Positions 33,529-42,852 of a DNA stretch of 64,000 bases are shown here, piece after piece. Each line of letters begins with the position of its first letter. Position 1 is the stretch's first letter. A program made the translations under genes and the position numbers. This DNA is from an uncultured Dehalococcoidia bacterium. GTDB lineage: Bacteria; Chloroflexota; Dehalococcoidia; Lucifugimonadales; UBA1127. The notes beneath the pieces are model-generated. The model did not search any database. It worked only from the letters and a program-made list of their open reading frames with translations, and was not told the DNA's origin. Location: NCBI GenBank assembly GCA_951812285.1, contig OX638292.1:62001-126000 (forward strand), written 5' to 3'.

Positions 33529-34737
33529 CTACTTGGCGTTGGCCACGCGCTCCACCGCGTCCACCAGCGCCCGCTCGAAGCGGTCCACCGCGATGTCCAC
33601 CTCGGCGTCCGAGATGTTCAGCGCCGGCATGAAACGCACCGCCGTCGGCCGCACCGGGTTGAGCAGCAGCCCGCCCGCGTTGCAGGACGTGACCACCTCG
33701 CCCGCGATTGCCTCGTGGAACTCGACGGCCAGCAGCAGGCCCATGCCCCGCACTTCCTTCACGGAGTCCTCGTGCGCGGCCTTCACCCGCTCGAGCCCCG
33801 CCTTCAGCCGCTCGCCCATGACCTTGCCATGCTCCACCCAGCCGCCGTCGATGACCTCCTTCACGACGGCATAGGCCGCCGCGGTCGTCAGCGCGTTGCC
33901 GCCGTAGGTGCTCCCGTGGTCGCCCGGCCGCAGCACGTCGCAAGAGTCCTTGCACATGAATGCGCCGATCGGCACGCCGCCGCCCATGGCCTTCGCCAGC
34001 GTCATCACGTCCGGCTCAACGCCGTACTGCTCGTACCCGAAGAGCGTCCCCAGCCGCCCGATGCCAGTCTGGATCTCGTCAAGGATGAGCAGCAGTCCCT
34101 TCTCGTCGCACCACGCCCGGACTTCCTTCAGGTAGTCGTCCGGCGGCACGTTGACGCCGCCCTCGCCCTGAACGGGCTCCAGCATGACGGCGCACGTGTT
34201 CTGGTTCGTCGCCTTCTTGATAGCCTCGATGTCCCCGAATGGCACGTTCACGAAGCCGGTCATCAACGGCAGGAAGTTCGCCTGGTAGTTCGGGTTCCCT
34301 GTCGCCGCCAGCGCGCCCAGCGTCCGCCCGTGGAAGGAGTCGACGGCGGTGATGATCTCCACCGCGCCGTTCAGGTGCTCGCGGCCGTACTTCCGCGCCA
34401 GCTTGATGGCGCCCTCGTTGGCCTCCGCGCCGCTGTTGCACACGAAGACCTTGTCCAGGCAGCTGTTCTCCACCAGGAGCTGCACCAGCTGGAGCTGCGG
34501 CAGCGTGTAGAACTGGTTCGACGTCTGGATCAGCGTCGACGCCTGCTCCGCGATGGCCTGCACCATCACCGGCGGGCAGTGCCCCAGGCAGTCGACCGCC
34601 CACCCCGCGGTGAAGTCCAGGTACTCCTTGCCGTCCGTGTCCCACACGCGGCTCCCCTGCCCCCGCTCGATGACGACGGGCTGACGGCGCACCGTGCCCA
34701 TGTAGTACTGCTTTTCCGTCTCGATGTACTGGTTCAC
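33529..34737 (-). CDS. argD: Acetylornithine aminotransferase
   Basis: A 402-residue class III PLP aminotransferase that makes N-acetylornithine from the semialdehyde. K249 (LAKAMGGG) should hold PLP; NSGAEANEGAIKLARKYG at 101-118 and LILDEIQTGIGRLG at 217-230 are hallmarks. It starts with GTG at 34737, which shares its G with the TAG stop of the UPF0182 gene, so the two are coupled. Related activities (4-aminobutyrate or ornithine aminotransferase) are possible, but the arg neighbours favour ArgD. Confidence 0.92.
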   Translation of the reverse strand: MNQYIETEKQYYMGTVRRQPVVIERGQGSRVWDTDGKEYLDFTAGWAVDCLGHCPPVMVQAIAEQASTLIQTSNQFYTLPQLQLVQLLVENSCLDKVFVCNSGAEANEGAIKLARKYGREHLNGAVEIITAVDSFHGRTLGALAATGNPNYQANFLPLMTGFVNVPFGDIEAIKKATNQNTCAVMLEPVQGEGGVNVPPDDYLKEVRAWCDEKGLLLILDEIQTGIGRLGTLFGYEQYGVEPDVMTLAKAMGGGVPIGAFMCKDSCDVLRPGDHGSTYGGNALTTAAAYAVVKEVIDGGWVEHGKVMGERLKAGLERVKAAHEDSVKEVRGMGLLLAVEFHEAIAGEVVTSCNAGGLLLNPVRPTAVRFMPALNISDAEVDIAVDRFERALVDAVERVANAK

Positions 34738-37535
34738 TAGTTCTGCTCCTCCGCCAGCCGGTTTAGTTCCTCCAGCGACCGTCTCAACTCCTCCAGCGCC
34801 ATGTCCAGCGCGTCAATGGCGTCCGACGCGCCTCCCAGCGCCTCCGAGATCGACTCCGACTCCGGAGGCGCTGGCGCTGTCGTGTCAGCAATGGGCGACG
34901 GCTCGTCGAGGTCCAGCGACGGCGCCTGCGTGCTCGACCCCGTCAGCGCGTCGAGAGCCGACCGCAGCGTCGGCCGCATCACCACCTCGCCCGCGTCCGC
35001 CACGATGATCTGCTTCAACTCCGGGAACGCCAGGTTGTCCGCCTGCAGGAACACCGGCTCCACGTACAGGATCGTGTTGTCGATGGGCACCACCAGCAGG
35101 TTCCCCCTGAGCACCGTCGATCCCACCTGCCCCCAGAGCGTGAACTGCTGCGAGATGTCGGGGTCGTTGTCGATGCGCGCCTCGACTTGCTGCGGGCCGT
35201 CAAGCTGCTTGCCCCGCGGGAACACGAAGTTCACCAGTTGTCCGTACCGGTCTCCGTCGTTGAGCGCCGCCAGCCACGACACCATGTTCGGCCGTTCCGC
35301 CGGCGTGAAGGGCATCAGCAGCACGAACTCCTCCTGCACCGAGTCCGGCAGCTTCATGATCAGGTAGTACGGCTGCATCACCAGGTTGTTCTGCCCGAAG
35401 TAGGTCTCCTGCGGGATGCTCCACTGGTCCTCCTTGTTGAAGAAGACCGTGGTGTCCGTCATGTGGTACTGCAGGTATTGCTGTGCCTGCGCCTGGAAGA
35501 GCCCCTCCGGATACCGGATGTGCTCCTGCAGCCCGGGGTGCTTCGTGTCGATGTCGTCGATGGACATGAAGAGCTTGGGGAACATCTTCTGGTACGTCCG
35601 CACAAGCGGGTCGTCCTGCTCGATGACGTAGAAGGTCAGGTCCCCCCCGTAGGCGCTCATGACCACCTTCACGCTGTTGCGAATGTAGTTGAACTCGCCC
35701 AGCTCACCCGCGAACGGCGTCGAGTACGGGTAGCGGCTCGTAACCGTGTACGCGTCCTGGATCCACAGCAGCTCGCCGTTCACCACCGTGACGTACGGGT
35801 CGTCGTCCAGCACCAGGAACGGCGCGACGTCCGCCACCCGTTCCTGGATGTTGCGGGTGTATTGGATCCTGCTGCCCGGCGTGATCTCCCCGCTGATCAT
35901 CAGGTTCAGGTCCCGGAATTTCCACGCATAGGCAAGCTGGCGCAGGAACCCGCTGATTGGTACCCCACCGTTTCCCTGGTACCGCGCACGAACGGGGATG
36001 TCCGTCTCCGTCGGGTACGAGAACTCCTCGACGGCCGAGTTCACCACCACGTAGTCGCGCGTGTTCTCGCCGTAGTACACCTCCGGCCGGTCGACGGCGA
36101 TCTTGCCCGTTGGCGGCACGTCCTGCAGCACGAACTCGGGCTTGCCGTCGTCCGTGAACTCCGTCACCGGCGCCGCAACCGCACCGAAGCCGTGGGTGAA
36201 CTGCAGCGTCCGGTTGACCCAGTTCTGCGCCTCCTGCGGCAGCCGCTCCGGCGAGAGCTCCCGCGCGCTCACCATAAGCTGCGTATACTCGCCGTCCAGC
36301 GTATACCGGTCGACGTCCACGTCCTGGAAGTCGTAGTACAGCCGAATGAACTGGATCTGGTTCAGGGTATCCAGGAACGGCCGGTGGTCCCACAGCCGCA
36401 GGTTAGAGATGATGCCCGGGTTCGTGTCGACGATCTCCCCGGTCACCCGGGGGTTGTCCCGTATTGGGTACGCCGACTCGGCGATGCGGTTCAGCCCGAA
36501 GGCGTCCCGCGTCGCGTCGATGTTCCTGGCGATGAACGGCCGCTCCCGCTCCAGCTCCGAGGGGATGACCTGAAAGCGCTGCACCGCATTCGGCCACGCG
36601 AATTGCAGGAGGATGAGCCCGCCGATCCACAGCAGACCGATACCGACCATGAGCCGTGTGCCCTTCAGCCAGAAGGCGTTGAGCAGCAATAGGATGCCAC
36701 CCGCGGAGACGATGAAAATCAGGATGGTCAGGCCGGGGATGCGCGCGTTGACGTCGGCGTACGTTGCGCCCACGACCGCGCCGTTGTCGGAGAATACCAG
36801 GCTGTAGATGTCGATCCAGTACCCGTAGCCGAAGGTGAAGAGCAGCAGCGCCCCCAGCACAGATAGGTGGGTCCGCACCTGCGGCGTCAGCGTGAAGACG
36901 GCCCCCCGCAGGCTGAAGTGAACGAAATACATGCCCAGGCTCAGCAGCAGCGTCACCACAAACGCCCCCAGCAGCCATCCCTGCACCAGTTCGTGCAGCG
37001 GCAGCGTGAAGACGTAGAAGGACACGTCCCTACCGAACTGCGGGTCCTCGATGCCGAACGGCGTCGCGTGGATGAAGCCCAGCACGACGTTCCAGCCGCC
37101 GCCCGCCACACCGCCGAAGATGAGCGCCGCCACCACGATCACGAAGATGGCGCCCGCCAGCGTCAGCGGCCGCAGCAACTCCAGCGTCTCCTCCGGCACC
37201 GGCGTCACCTGCTGCCCGCGGCCGTACCTGTACGTCAGCCACACGCTCACCGACGCAATCGCCGCGAAGAGCGCCGAGCCCGTGAAGAACAGCCAGATGC
37301 GTTGCACCAGGATGGTGCGGTACACGCCCTCGAATCCCAGGTTTCCGAACCACAGGAAATTCGTGTACACGTCCAGCAGCCAGAACGCCAGGATGAACAG
37401 GCCAATGATCAGCCCAAGGCCGCCTCCCCAGAGGATGACGCTCCTCCAGGGGATGTCGGGCGTACCAATCTGCCCCGGCTGCCCGAAGTTCGGGAAACCG
37501 CCGCCACCGAAGCCTCCGCCAAAGTTGCCTGCCAT
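34737..37535 (-). CDS. UPF0182 family large membrane protein
   Basis: A 932-residue UPF0182 protein. The first 50 residues are Gly/Phe-rich (NFGGGFGGGGFPNFG). Seven or so transmembrane helices occupy about residues 28-330 (SVILWGGGLGLIIGLFILAFWLL is the first), followed by a large extracytoplasmic domain with family motifs NIDATRDAFGL near 340, YGENTRDYVVVN near 495 and PYSTPFAGELGEFNYIRNSVKVV near 620. The acidic C-terminus ends LEELNRLAEEQN. The function of the family is unknown. It lies between argB and argD in the arg cluster, overlapping the argD start by one base. Confidence 0.92.
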   Translation of the reverse strand: MAGNFGGGFGGGGFPNFGQPGQIGTPDIPWRSVILWGGGLGLIIGLFILAFWLLDVYTNFLWFGNLGFEGVYRTILVQRIWLFFTGSALFAAIASVSVWLTYRYGRGQQVTPVPEETLELLRPLTLAGAIFVIVVAALIFGGVAGGGWNVVLGFIHATPFGIEDPQFGRDVSFYVFTLPLHELVQGWLLGAFVVTLLLSLGMYFVHFSLRGAVFTLTPQVRTHLSVLGALLLFTFGYGYWIDIYSLVFSDNGAVVGATYADVNARIPGLTILIFIVSAGGILLLLNAFWLKGTRLMVGIGLLWIGGLILLQFAWPNAVQRFQVIPSELERERPFIARNIDATRDAFGLNRIAESAYPIRDNPRVTGEIVDTNPGIISNLRLWDHRPFLDTLNQIQFIRLYYDFQDVDVDRYTLDGEYTQLMVSARELSPERLPQEAQNWVNRTLQFTHGFGAVAAPVTEFTDDGKPEFVLQDVPPTGKIAVDRPEVYYGENTRDYVVVNSAVEEFSYPTETDIPVRARYQGNGGVPISGFLRQLAYAWKFRDLNLMISGEITPGSRIQYTRNIQERVADVAPFLVLDDDPYVTVVNGELLWIQDAYTVTSRYPYSTPFAGELGEFNYIRNSVKVVMSAYGGDLTFYVIEQDDPLVRTYQKMFPKLFMSIDDIDTKHPGLQEHIRYPEGLFQAQAQQYLQYHMTDTTVFFNKEDQWSIPQETYFGQNNLVMQPYYLIMKLPDSVQEEFVLLMPFTPAERPNMVSWLAALNDGDRYGQLVNFVFPRGKQLDGPQQVEARIDNDPDISQQFTLWGQVGSTVLRGNLLVVPIDNTILYVEPVFLQADNLAFPELKQIIVADAGEVVMRPTLRSALDALTGSSTQAPSLDLDEPSPIADTTAPAPPESESISEALGGASDAIDALDMALEELRRSLEELNRLAEEQN

Positions 37536-37550
37536 CAGCTTCTCCTTGCC

Positions 37551-38339
37551 CTATCCGATGCGTGTGCCTTTGCCCCTGCCCTCCAGGCTCTCCAGGAGCG
37601 CGTGGGGTTCTCTGCCGTCCAGTATCTGCGCCGAGCCCACGTGGGGCAGCGCCTTCAGACATGCCTCCAGCTTGGGGATCATCCCCCCGGCTGCCACGCC
37701 GTTCTCGATGAGTGACTGCGCCTGTGCCGGCAGCAGCCGCGGTATCGTCCGCCGCGAGGCATCCATCACCCCGTCGACGTCCGTCAGGTAGATGAGCCGC
37801 TCCGCCTCCAGCGCAGCGGCAAGCTCCCCCGCGGCTACGTCGCCGTTGATGTTGTACAGCGTCGCTCCCGGCCCGCCGTTCAACCCGATGGCCACCGGCG
37901 CGATTACCGGGATCCACCCCAGCGCGGACATCTCCCGCACCGGCCCCGCGTCGACGTCCGTGATGTCGCCGACGTAGCCCAGGTCCGGGTCCAGCGTCCT
38001 CGCCTGCAGGATGCCGCCGTCGGCCCCGCTGAAGCCCATCGCCTTCCCGCCCAGCGCCAACACCGACGCCACAAGCTGCTTGTTCACCAGCCCCGTCAGC
38101 ACCGCCAGCACGATGTCCAGCGCCGCCTCGTCGGTCACGCGCATGCCCCGCACGAACTGCGGCGCCGCGCCCGTCCGCTCCATCCACCGGCTGATGACCT
38201 GCCCGCCGCCGTGCACGACCACGGGGGCATGCCCCTGCCGCTGCATCGCGACAACGTCCTCCAGCGTCGTGTCCCCGCTGCCGAGGGTGCTGCCGCCGAT
38301 CTTGATGACGATGGGCTTTTGTGTGCTCCCCTCGCTCAC
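37551..38339 (-). CDS. argB: Acetylglutamate kinase
   Basis: A 262-residue amino-acid kinase that phosphorylates N-acetylglutamate in arginine synthesis. Seen: VIKIGGSTLGSGDT at residues 11-24 (ATP loop), VVHGGGQVISRWMERTG near 38, LYNINGDVAAGELAAALEAE near 160 and LTDVDGVMDAS near 185. Length is near the family norm. It lies 15 bp upstream of the UPF0182 gene, downstream of argJ. Confidence 0.95.
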   Translation of the reverse strand: MSEGSTQKPIVIKIGGSTLGSGDTTLEDVVAMQRQGHAPVVVHGGGQVISRWMERTGAAPQFVRGMRVTDEAALDIVLAVLTGLVNKQLVASVLALGGKAMGFSGADGGILQARTLDPDLGYVGDITDVDAGPVREMSALGWIPVIAPVAIGLNGGPGATLYNINGDVAAGELAAALEAERLIYLTDVDGVMDASRRTIPRLLPAQAQSLIENGVAAGGMIPKLEACLKALPHVGSAQILDGREPHALLESLEGRGKGTRIG

Positions 38340-38379
38340 CGTTTCCCCTGTTGTGTTGCTACGGCTCGCCGTTCCATCC

Positions 38380-38396
38380 GTTCGCCCTGAGCCTGC
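38380..38396 (+). repeat. Truncated copy of the GTTCGCCCTGAGCCTG repeat
   Basis: GTTCGCCCTGAGCCTG lies in the argJ-argB gap. The right arm of the hairpin is missing (CCGTGGGGG instead of TCGAAGGGC). Confidence 0.5.
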
Positions 38397-38432
38397 CGTG
38401 GGGGTCTCACGAACGGGCGGCGCGGCGCGCGC

Positions 38433-39647
38433 TTACGTCGTGTACGCGCTGTTGAACGTGACGAACTCCTCGCTCATGTTGCAGCCCCAGCCGATTGCCA
38501 CTCCGTCGCCGATGTTGAGGCTCACGCGAATGCGCACCTCGTCTCCGTGCATGGAAGCCACCAGAGAGTCCTTCAGGTACGGGATGGGAAGCCCCGCCTC
38601 CATGATGCAGATGTCGTTGATGTGGAGGGTGAGCTTCTCCTCCACCACCTCCGCGCCGCTCTTGCCGACCGCCATCATGATGCGCCCCCAGTTGGGGTCG
38701 TTGCCGTGGACGGCCGTCTTGACCAGGATGGAGCTCGCCACCGAGCGGGCCGCCAGCCGCGCGTCCGCCACGCTCTCGGCGCCGTCCACCGTGACCTCGA
38801 TGAGCTTGGAGGCCCCCTCGCCGTCCATGACCATCTCGCGGGAGAGGTGCGTGCACACCTGCAGCAGCGCCGCCGACAGCGCTTCGGCCTCCGGCGTGCC
38901 CTTGGCGATCGCTGCCCCCGATGCCCCATTCGCGAAGACGAGCACCGTGTCGTTGGTGCTCGTGTCGCCGTCGACGTCCACCATGTTGAAACTGGAGTCG
39001 ACCACCTCACTCAGCGTTTCCTGCAGCAGTGCGGCGTCCACCTGTGCGTCCGTGGTCAGATAGGCCAGCATCGTCGCCATGTTTGGGTGGATCATGCCGG
39101 AGCCCTTGCAGCACCCGGCGACGGTCACCGTTTTGTCGCTCGCTTGGAACGAGACTGCAATCTCCTTGCTGACCGTGTCCGTCGTCATGATCGACCGCGC
39201 GAAGTCGTGTCCGCCGTCCCGCGTCATCTCGATCTTTCCGACGGCGTTGCGGATCAATCCCATGGGCAGCTCCACGCCGATGATCCCCGTGCTGCTGACG
39301 GCGATGTCCGCCATTTCCACGCCTAGCGCTCCGGCCGCCAGCGACGCCATCTCCTCGGCGTCAATTAGCCCCTGGTCCCCGACCGAGCAGTTGGCGCACC
39401 CGCTGTTCACGATGACCCCGCGTGACGCGCCCCGTTCGGCAGCCCGCCGGCTGACGGTTACGCACGCTGAGACAACCTTGTTCTTCGTAAATGTCCCCGC
39501 CGCCGTTGCCGGCGCCTCCGAGAAGAGCATGCCCAGGTCCACTTTGCCCGGGGCGTAGGTGCGGATGCCGGCGTACGTGGCGCCGGCGGTGAATCCCAGC
39601 GGGCTCGTAACCGATCCGTCTGGGACTACCGTAATTTCATGTGACAT
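38433..39647 (-). CDS. argJ: Bifunctional glutamate N-acetyltransferase / ornithine acetyltransferase
   Basis: A 404-residue ArgJ, which recycles acetyl groups between N-acetylornithine and glutamate. The self-cleavage site is DVDGDTSTNDTVL, where T of GDTSTND becomes the catalytic N-terminal Thr of the beta chain. GCCKGSGMIHPNMATMLAY near 180 is a family signature, and NPNWGRIMMAVGKSG near 275 follows. The ATG at 39647 has AAAGGAG upstream; 13 earlier open codons are ignored. It is the first gene of the arg cluster. Confidence 0.96.
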   Translation of the reverse strand: MSHEITVVPDGSVTSPLGFTAGATYAGIRTYAPGKVDLGMLFSEAPATAAGTFTKNKVVSACVTVSRRAAERGASRGVIVNSGCANCSVGDQGLIDAEEMASLAAGALGVEMADIAVSSTGIIGVELPMGLIRNAVGKIEMTRDGGHDFARSIMTTDTVSKEIAVSFQASDKTVTVAGCCKGSGMIHPNMATMLAYLTTDAQVDAALLQETLSEVVDSSFNMVDVDGDTSTNDTVLVFANGASGAAIAKGTPEAEALSAALLQVCTHLSREMVMDGEGASKLIEVTVDGAESVADARLAARSVASSILVKTAVHGNDPNWGRIMMAVGKSGAEVVEEKLTLHINDICIMEAGLPIPYLKDSLVASMHGDEVRIRVSLNIGDGVAIGWGCNMSEEFVTFNSAYTT

Positions 39648-39761
39648 TTGTGTCTCCTTTGGGTGCTCCTTCGTTCCTGCGCACAACGATTAGGGCTGAA
39701 TAGGTGGAAATTCCGTTGTGGAGGTGTCCGGCAAACAACCCTGTGGAGTATAGCACAAGCC

Positions 39762-40844
39762 CTATCTGGCTTCACCCTCAGCGGCCGCCTGCCCCTCCTC
39801 TGGGGGCCCGTGTCGCAACGGCCCGTCTTCCAGCGAGGACCCATATGCGGGAGAGGACACGTCCTCTCTAGGGGACGCATCCTCCTTGGGGGCCGCATCC
39901 TCGACGGCCCGGAGGTCGGCCGGGGGCGCGCTCGGCTCGATGACGCCGTCCGCCGCCAGCGTGCTGTTCATCGCCGCCACCGCAACCTCGATCTGCGAGC
40001 GGTCCGGCCACCGCGTCGTCAGCTTCTGCAGCATGAGGCCCGGGAATGCTAGCGCCTGCGCCCACGCGCGTTCGCTGTGCGCCCCGCTGAACCGCAGGAA
40101 CTCGTAGCTCACCGCCGCGATGACCGGCAACAGCGCGATCCGCGATGCAACCGCCCACACCAGCGCAGGCCTTCCCACCATCGTGAAGACCACCACCGAA
40201 ACCAGGACCACGGTCAACAGGAAGGCGGTGCCGCAGCGCGGGTGCGCTGTCGGGAACTTCTCGATCTCCTCTGCCTCAAGCGGCCGCCCGTGCTCGTACG
40301 CGTGGATCGTCATGTGCTCCGCGCCGTGGTACGCGAAAACCCGCTTGATGTCCCGCAGGTTCCCGATTAGCCAGATGTACCCCACCAGCAGCGCCAACCG
40401 GATGATGCCCTCAATGAGGTTGCTCACGATCGACGAATCAACGTAGCTGTCCAGCGACCGCGCCCCAAACAGTGGTAGCAGAAAGAAGATGCCGATGCCG
40501 AACACCAGCGCGATGGCCATGGTCAAGGCCATGCTGACCCGCTCAGTCTTGCCGACCTTTGGCAACTCCCCGTCGGGCACCGGCGGCTCGTCCGGGTCGG
40601 CCATCGCAATCTCCGCCGACCGGTTCAGCCCGCGCATGCCCATCAGCAGCGCCTCGATGAGGACGAGCACCCCGCGCACCAGCGGGATGCGTCGCAGCGC
40701 CCCGCTCGTGATCGGACTCAGCGGCAGCGGTCCCGTCCAGATGCCCCCGTCCGGCCGGCGCACGGCCATGCGCACGTTGCGCTGACCCCTGATGAGCACC
40801 CCCTCAATCAGGGCCTGACCGCCGTAGTAGAACGGCTGTGGCAT
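39762..40844 (-). CDS. DUF1385 family membrane protein
   Basis: A 360-residue membrane protein of the DUF1385 family (start PFYYGGQALIEGVLIRG). Hydrophobic helices lie near 48-70, 108-135, 150-175 and 205-245. YHGAEHMTIHAYEHG near 180 carries several histidines that could bind metal, and MLQKLTTRWPDRSQIEVAVAAM is near the C-terminus. The last 50 residues are acidic and low in complexity. In many bacteria this gene adjoins the rpmE-prfA region, as here with rpmE. Function unknown. Confidence 0.9.
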   Translation of the reverse strand: MPQPFYYGGQALIEGVLIRGQRNVRMAVRRPDGGIWTGPLPLSPITSGALRRIPLVRGVLVLIEALLMGMRGLNRSAEIAMADPDEPPVPDGELPKVGKTERVSMALTMAIALVFGIGIFFLLPLFGARSLDSYVDSSIVSNLIEGIIRLALLVGYIWLIGNLRDIKRVFAYHGAEHMTIHAYEHGRPLEAEEIEKFPTAHPRCGTAFLLTVVLVSVVVFTMVGRPALVWAVASRIALLPVIAAVSYEFLRFSGAHSERAWAQALAFPGLMLQKLTTRWPDRSQIEVAVAAMNSTLAADGVIEPSAPPADLRAVEDAAPKEDASPREDVSSPAYGSSLEDGPLRHGPPEEGQAAAEGEAR

Positions 40845-40875
40845 CCTGCTGTCCTCCCGGTTGTTCCTCTAGCCC

Positions 40876-40900
40876 GTTCGCCCTGAGCCTGTCGAAGGGC
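40876..40900 (+). repeat. Dispersed GTTCGCCCTGAGCCTGTCGAAGGGC repeat
   Basis: The complete, best copy of this repeat in the window; GCCCT pairs with AGGGC. It lies between DUF1385 and rpmE. Confidence 0.75.
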
Positions 40901-40935
40901 TATCCCCTTCCCGTCATCCAAGCCCACGACCCTCC

Positions 40936-40955
40936 ATCCCGGCGGAGGCCGGGAT
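40936..40955 (+). repeat. Palindrome ATCCCGGCGGAGGCCGGGAT
   Basis: A member of the dispersed palindrome family, with the usual CCAGAGG tail and a CCCCCCTA end. It lies next to the rpmE terminator. Confidence 0.75.
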
Positions 40956-40986
40956 CCAGAGGCGGGGCCGTCCCCCCTAAAGAAAT

Positions 40987-41008
40987 CGGGGTGGCTTGCA
41001 CCACCCCG
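40987..41008 (-). terminator. Terminator of the L21-L27-L31 operon
   Basis: CGGGGTGG pairs with CCACCCCG around a 6-base loop. On the minus strand it is followed by ATTTCTTTA. It lies 17 bp after the rpmE stop. Confidence 0.8.
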
Positions 41009-41024
41009 AGGCCCGGTCTTGCGC

Positions 41025-41228
41025 CTACTTGAGGTTGTACCTCCGCTTGATGCGCTCCACCCGGCCCTCGGTGTCCACAATTCGCTGCTCGCCCGTAAAG
41101 TACGGGTGGCATCGATTGCAGATCTCCACGCGCAGTTCCGCCTTCGTCGAGCCGGTGGTGAAGGTGTTGCCGCACACGCAGTGCACAACCGCCTCTGCAT
41201 GCCACTGTGGATGAATGTCTGTCTTCAC
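41025..41228 (-). CDS. rpmE: 50S ribosomal protein L31
   Basis: A 67-residue ribosomal protein. The zinc-type cysteines are present (CVCG near 18-21 and [10 protein letters not shown] near 37-46), so this is the C+ form. [12 protein letters not shown] at the start and [14 protein letters not shown] at the end are diagnostic. It follows rpmA by 39 bp and ends at a terminator. The CxxC form may change under zinc limitation; no alternative L31 is in the window. Confidence 0.97.
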   Translation of the reverse strand: MKTDIHPQWHAEAVVHCVCGNTFTTGSTKAELRVEICNRCHPYFTGEQRIVDTEGRVERIKRRYNLK

Positions 41229-41267
41229 TGTCCTTGTTCTCCTGACCCTCTTGGACCTGTCTCTATT

Positions 41268-41525
41268 CTAGTTCTGCGGGTAGATGCAGGCCATCTTCCG
41301 GTTCTTGATGGCCCACTCGTACTTCACCTCGCCGTCCGCTAGCGCGAACAGCGTGAAGTCGCGCCCGACGCCCACGTTCTTGCCGGGGAATATCCGCGTG
41401 CCCCGCTGCCGGACGAGCACCGCGCCGGTCCGGACCACCTGTCCGCCGTACACCTTGACGCCCAGGCGCTGCCCCTTGCTGTCTCTCCCGTTGCGGCTGG
41501 ACCCGCCGCCCTTCTTGTGGGCCAT
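41268..41525 (-). CDS. rpmA: 50S ribosomal protein L27
   Basis: An 85-residue ribosomal protein near the peptidyl-transferase centre. It begins [20 protein letters not shown] and has [21 protein letters not shown], both diagnostic. The N-terminus lacks the cleavable extension of Firmicutes L27. It lies between rplU and rpmE on the same strand. Confidence 0.98.
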   Translation of the reverse strand: MAHKKGGGSSRNGRDSKGQRLGVKVYGGQVVRTGAVLVRQRGTRIFPGKNVGVGRDFTLFALADGEVKYEWAIKNRKMACIYPQN

Positions 41526-41567
41526 ATCTCTGCTCCCTTGCTCTCCCGCACCGACGATTCGGTGCGC

Positions 41568-42245
41568 CTACTCTGCCTTCTTCTCTTCCTCCGCGGTCTC
41601 CTCTGCAGGAGCCTCCTCAGAGGCCTCCTCCACTGGAGCTTCCTCCGCCGGAGCTTCCTCCGCCGGAGCCTCCTCCGCAACTACCTCAGCCTCAGCTTCC
41701 GCCTCGACGCTAGCCTCCGCCTCGACGACCTCAGCCGCCTCCGCTTCCTCAGCCGCCGCGACGGGCTCCTCAGCCGCAGCCTCGTCTGCTGCCGCCTCTT
41801 CCGCCACCGGCTCCTCGGTTGCCGCTGCCGCCGTCGAGCGACGCCTGCGGCGTGGTGCCGGCGCCGGCGCTTCCTCCACCGCCTCCTCGACGACCGCTTC
41901 CACCACTTCCTCGGGCTCCTCGGCGCCGTCCGTCAGGATGTGCCGTATGCGCAGCCGGGTGTAGCTTTGGCGATGGCCGTTCTTGCGGCGGTAGTGCGTC
42001 TTCGCCTTGTACTTGTACACGATGATCTTGGGGCCCCGGAACTGGTCGGCGACCTCCGCCGTCACCTTGGCCCCGTCGACGGTCGGCGTCCCCACGGACA
42101 CCGCGTCGTCCCCGCCTACAAGCAGCACGTCAGCCAGGTCAATCCGCGCGCCAACCTCTTGCTCGAGCTTCTCAACGTCGATGACGTCGCCCGGCTGCAC
42201 GCGGTACTGCTTCCCGCCGGTCTGGATAACTGCATAGCTGGACAC
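41568..42245 (-). CDS. rplU: 50S ribosomal protein L21 with long acidic extension
   Basis: A 225-residue protein. Residues 1-103 are L21 ([19 protein letters not shown] at 4-22, [19 protein letters not shown] near 80). The last 120 residues are a low-complexity tail of Glu, Ala and Val (repeated [10 protein letters not shown]) with one basic patch RRRRR near 140. L21 is normally about 100 residues, so the tail is an add-on. GTG at 42245 is chosen because AGAGG lies upstream and it gives the usual L21 start; eleven earlier codons are open. It is the first gene of the L21-L27-L31 operon. Confidence 0.93.
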   Translation of the reverse strand: MSSYAVIQTGGKQYRVQPGDVIDVEKLEQEVGARIDLADVLLVGGDDAVSVGTPTVDGAKVTAEVADQFRGPKIIVYKYKAKTHYRRKNGHRQSYTRLRIRHILTDGAEEPEEVVEAVVEEAVEEAPAPAPRRRRRSTAAAATEEPVAEEAAADEAAAEEPVAAAEEAEAAEVVEAEASVEAEAEAEVVAEEAPAEEAPAEEAPVEEASEEAPAEETAEEEKKAE

Positions 42246-42334
42246 GATGGTCAGGCCTCTCACGCAAATGTGCGACAAATCAATATTGTAGGCGGCGCCT
42301 ACGGGGGTGTCAACGCGAATCGGGGAAAGCGCGG

Positions 42335-42604
42335 CTACGACGTGGCAGGGGCAAAGTCCAGCGTCACCGAGGTCAGTTGACTGCCCTCCGGCACCTCGAC
42401 AGCGTCCGGCCTGCTCGGCACGGCCAGCGGCAACCCGTCCCGCTCCGATTCGATGGCGTAGTCGATGAGAACATCCTTCGCGTTCTCCAGGGCCTCTTCC
42501 ACCGTCTCGCCCATAGCAACAACCCCGTCGATGTCCGGAAACACGACTCCAAAGGCTCCAGGTTCACCATCAATGAGGGCCGGGTATATCAGCTTGTTGC
42601 TCAT
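42335..42604 (-). CDS. hicB: HicB-like antitoxin
   Basis: An 89-residue protein with the HicB fold: [42 protein letters not shown] is the typical first half, and the C-terminus has no DNA-binding domain. HicB proteins neutralise the HicA RNase. It lies 3 bp downstream of the HicA gene, as in other hicAB operons. Confidence 0.85.
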   Translation of the reverse strand: MSNKLIYPALIDGEPGAFGVVFPDIDGVVAMGETVEEALENAKDVLIDYAIESERDGLPLAVPSRPDAVEVPEGSQLTSVTLDFAPATS

Positions 42605-42607
42605 CGA

Positions 42608-42817
42608 TCAATCCTTCCAACGGGCCTTATTGACTATGCTCCGCGCCGCATCAATTGAGACGGTGCGGTGTCGAGGCACCGTGATTATACCAGGGATTCG
42701 AGGGTGCTTATAGATATCGTGGTTGCCGCCATGCCTAGCTAAGAACCAGCCATCTCCCACTAGTCGGCTGACAATTCGCGCGGTGTTCGTTTCAGGCACA
42801 TTGACATTATTGCGCAA
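42608..42817 (-). CDS. hicA: HicA-like mRNA interferase toxin
   Basis: A 69-residue double-stranded-RNA-binding-like protein. IVSRLVGDGWFLARHGGNHDIYKHPR matches HicA (usual form GS-H-x-x-F-KHP), and H of GGNHDIYKH is the predicted catalytic residue. The end VSIDAARSIVNKARW is usual. The frame begins with TTG at 42817; a GTG at 42799 (GTG-CCT-GAA) is an alternative and gives 63 residues. It is followed by hicB. These pairs stabilise DNA or respond to stress; the local region is lower in GC. Confidence 0.8.
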   Translation of the reverse strand: MRNNVNVPETNTARIVSRLVGDGWFLARHGGNHDIYKHPRIPGIITVPRHRTVSIDAARSIVNKARWKD

Positions 42818-42852
42818 CTATTGCTAAGAAACAAGATTGTGTGCAGTCAGAT

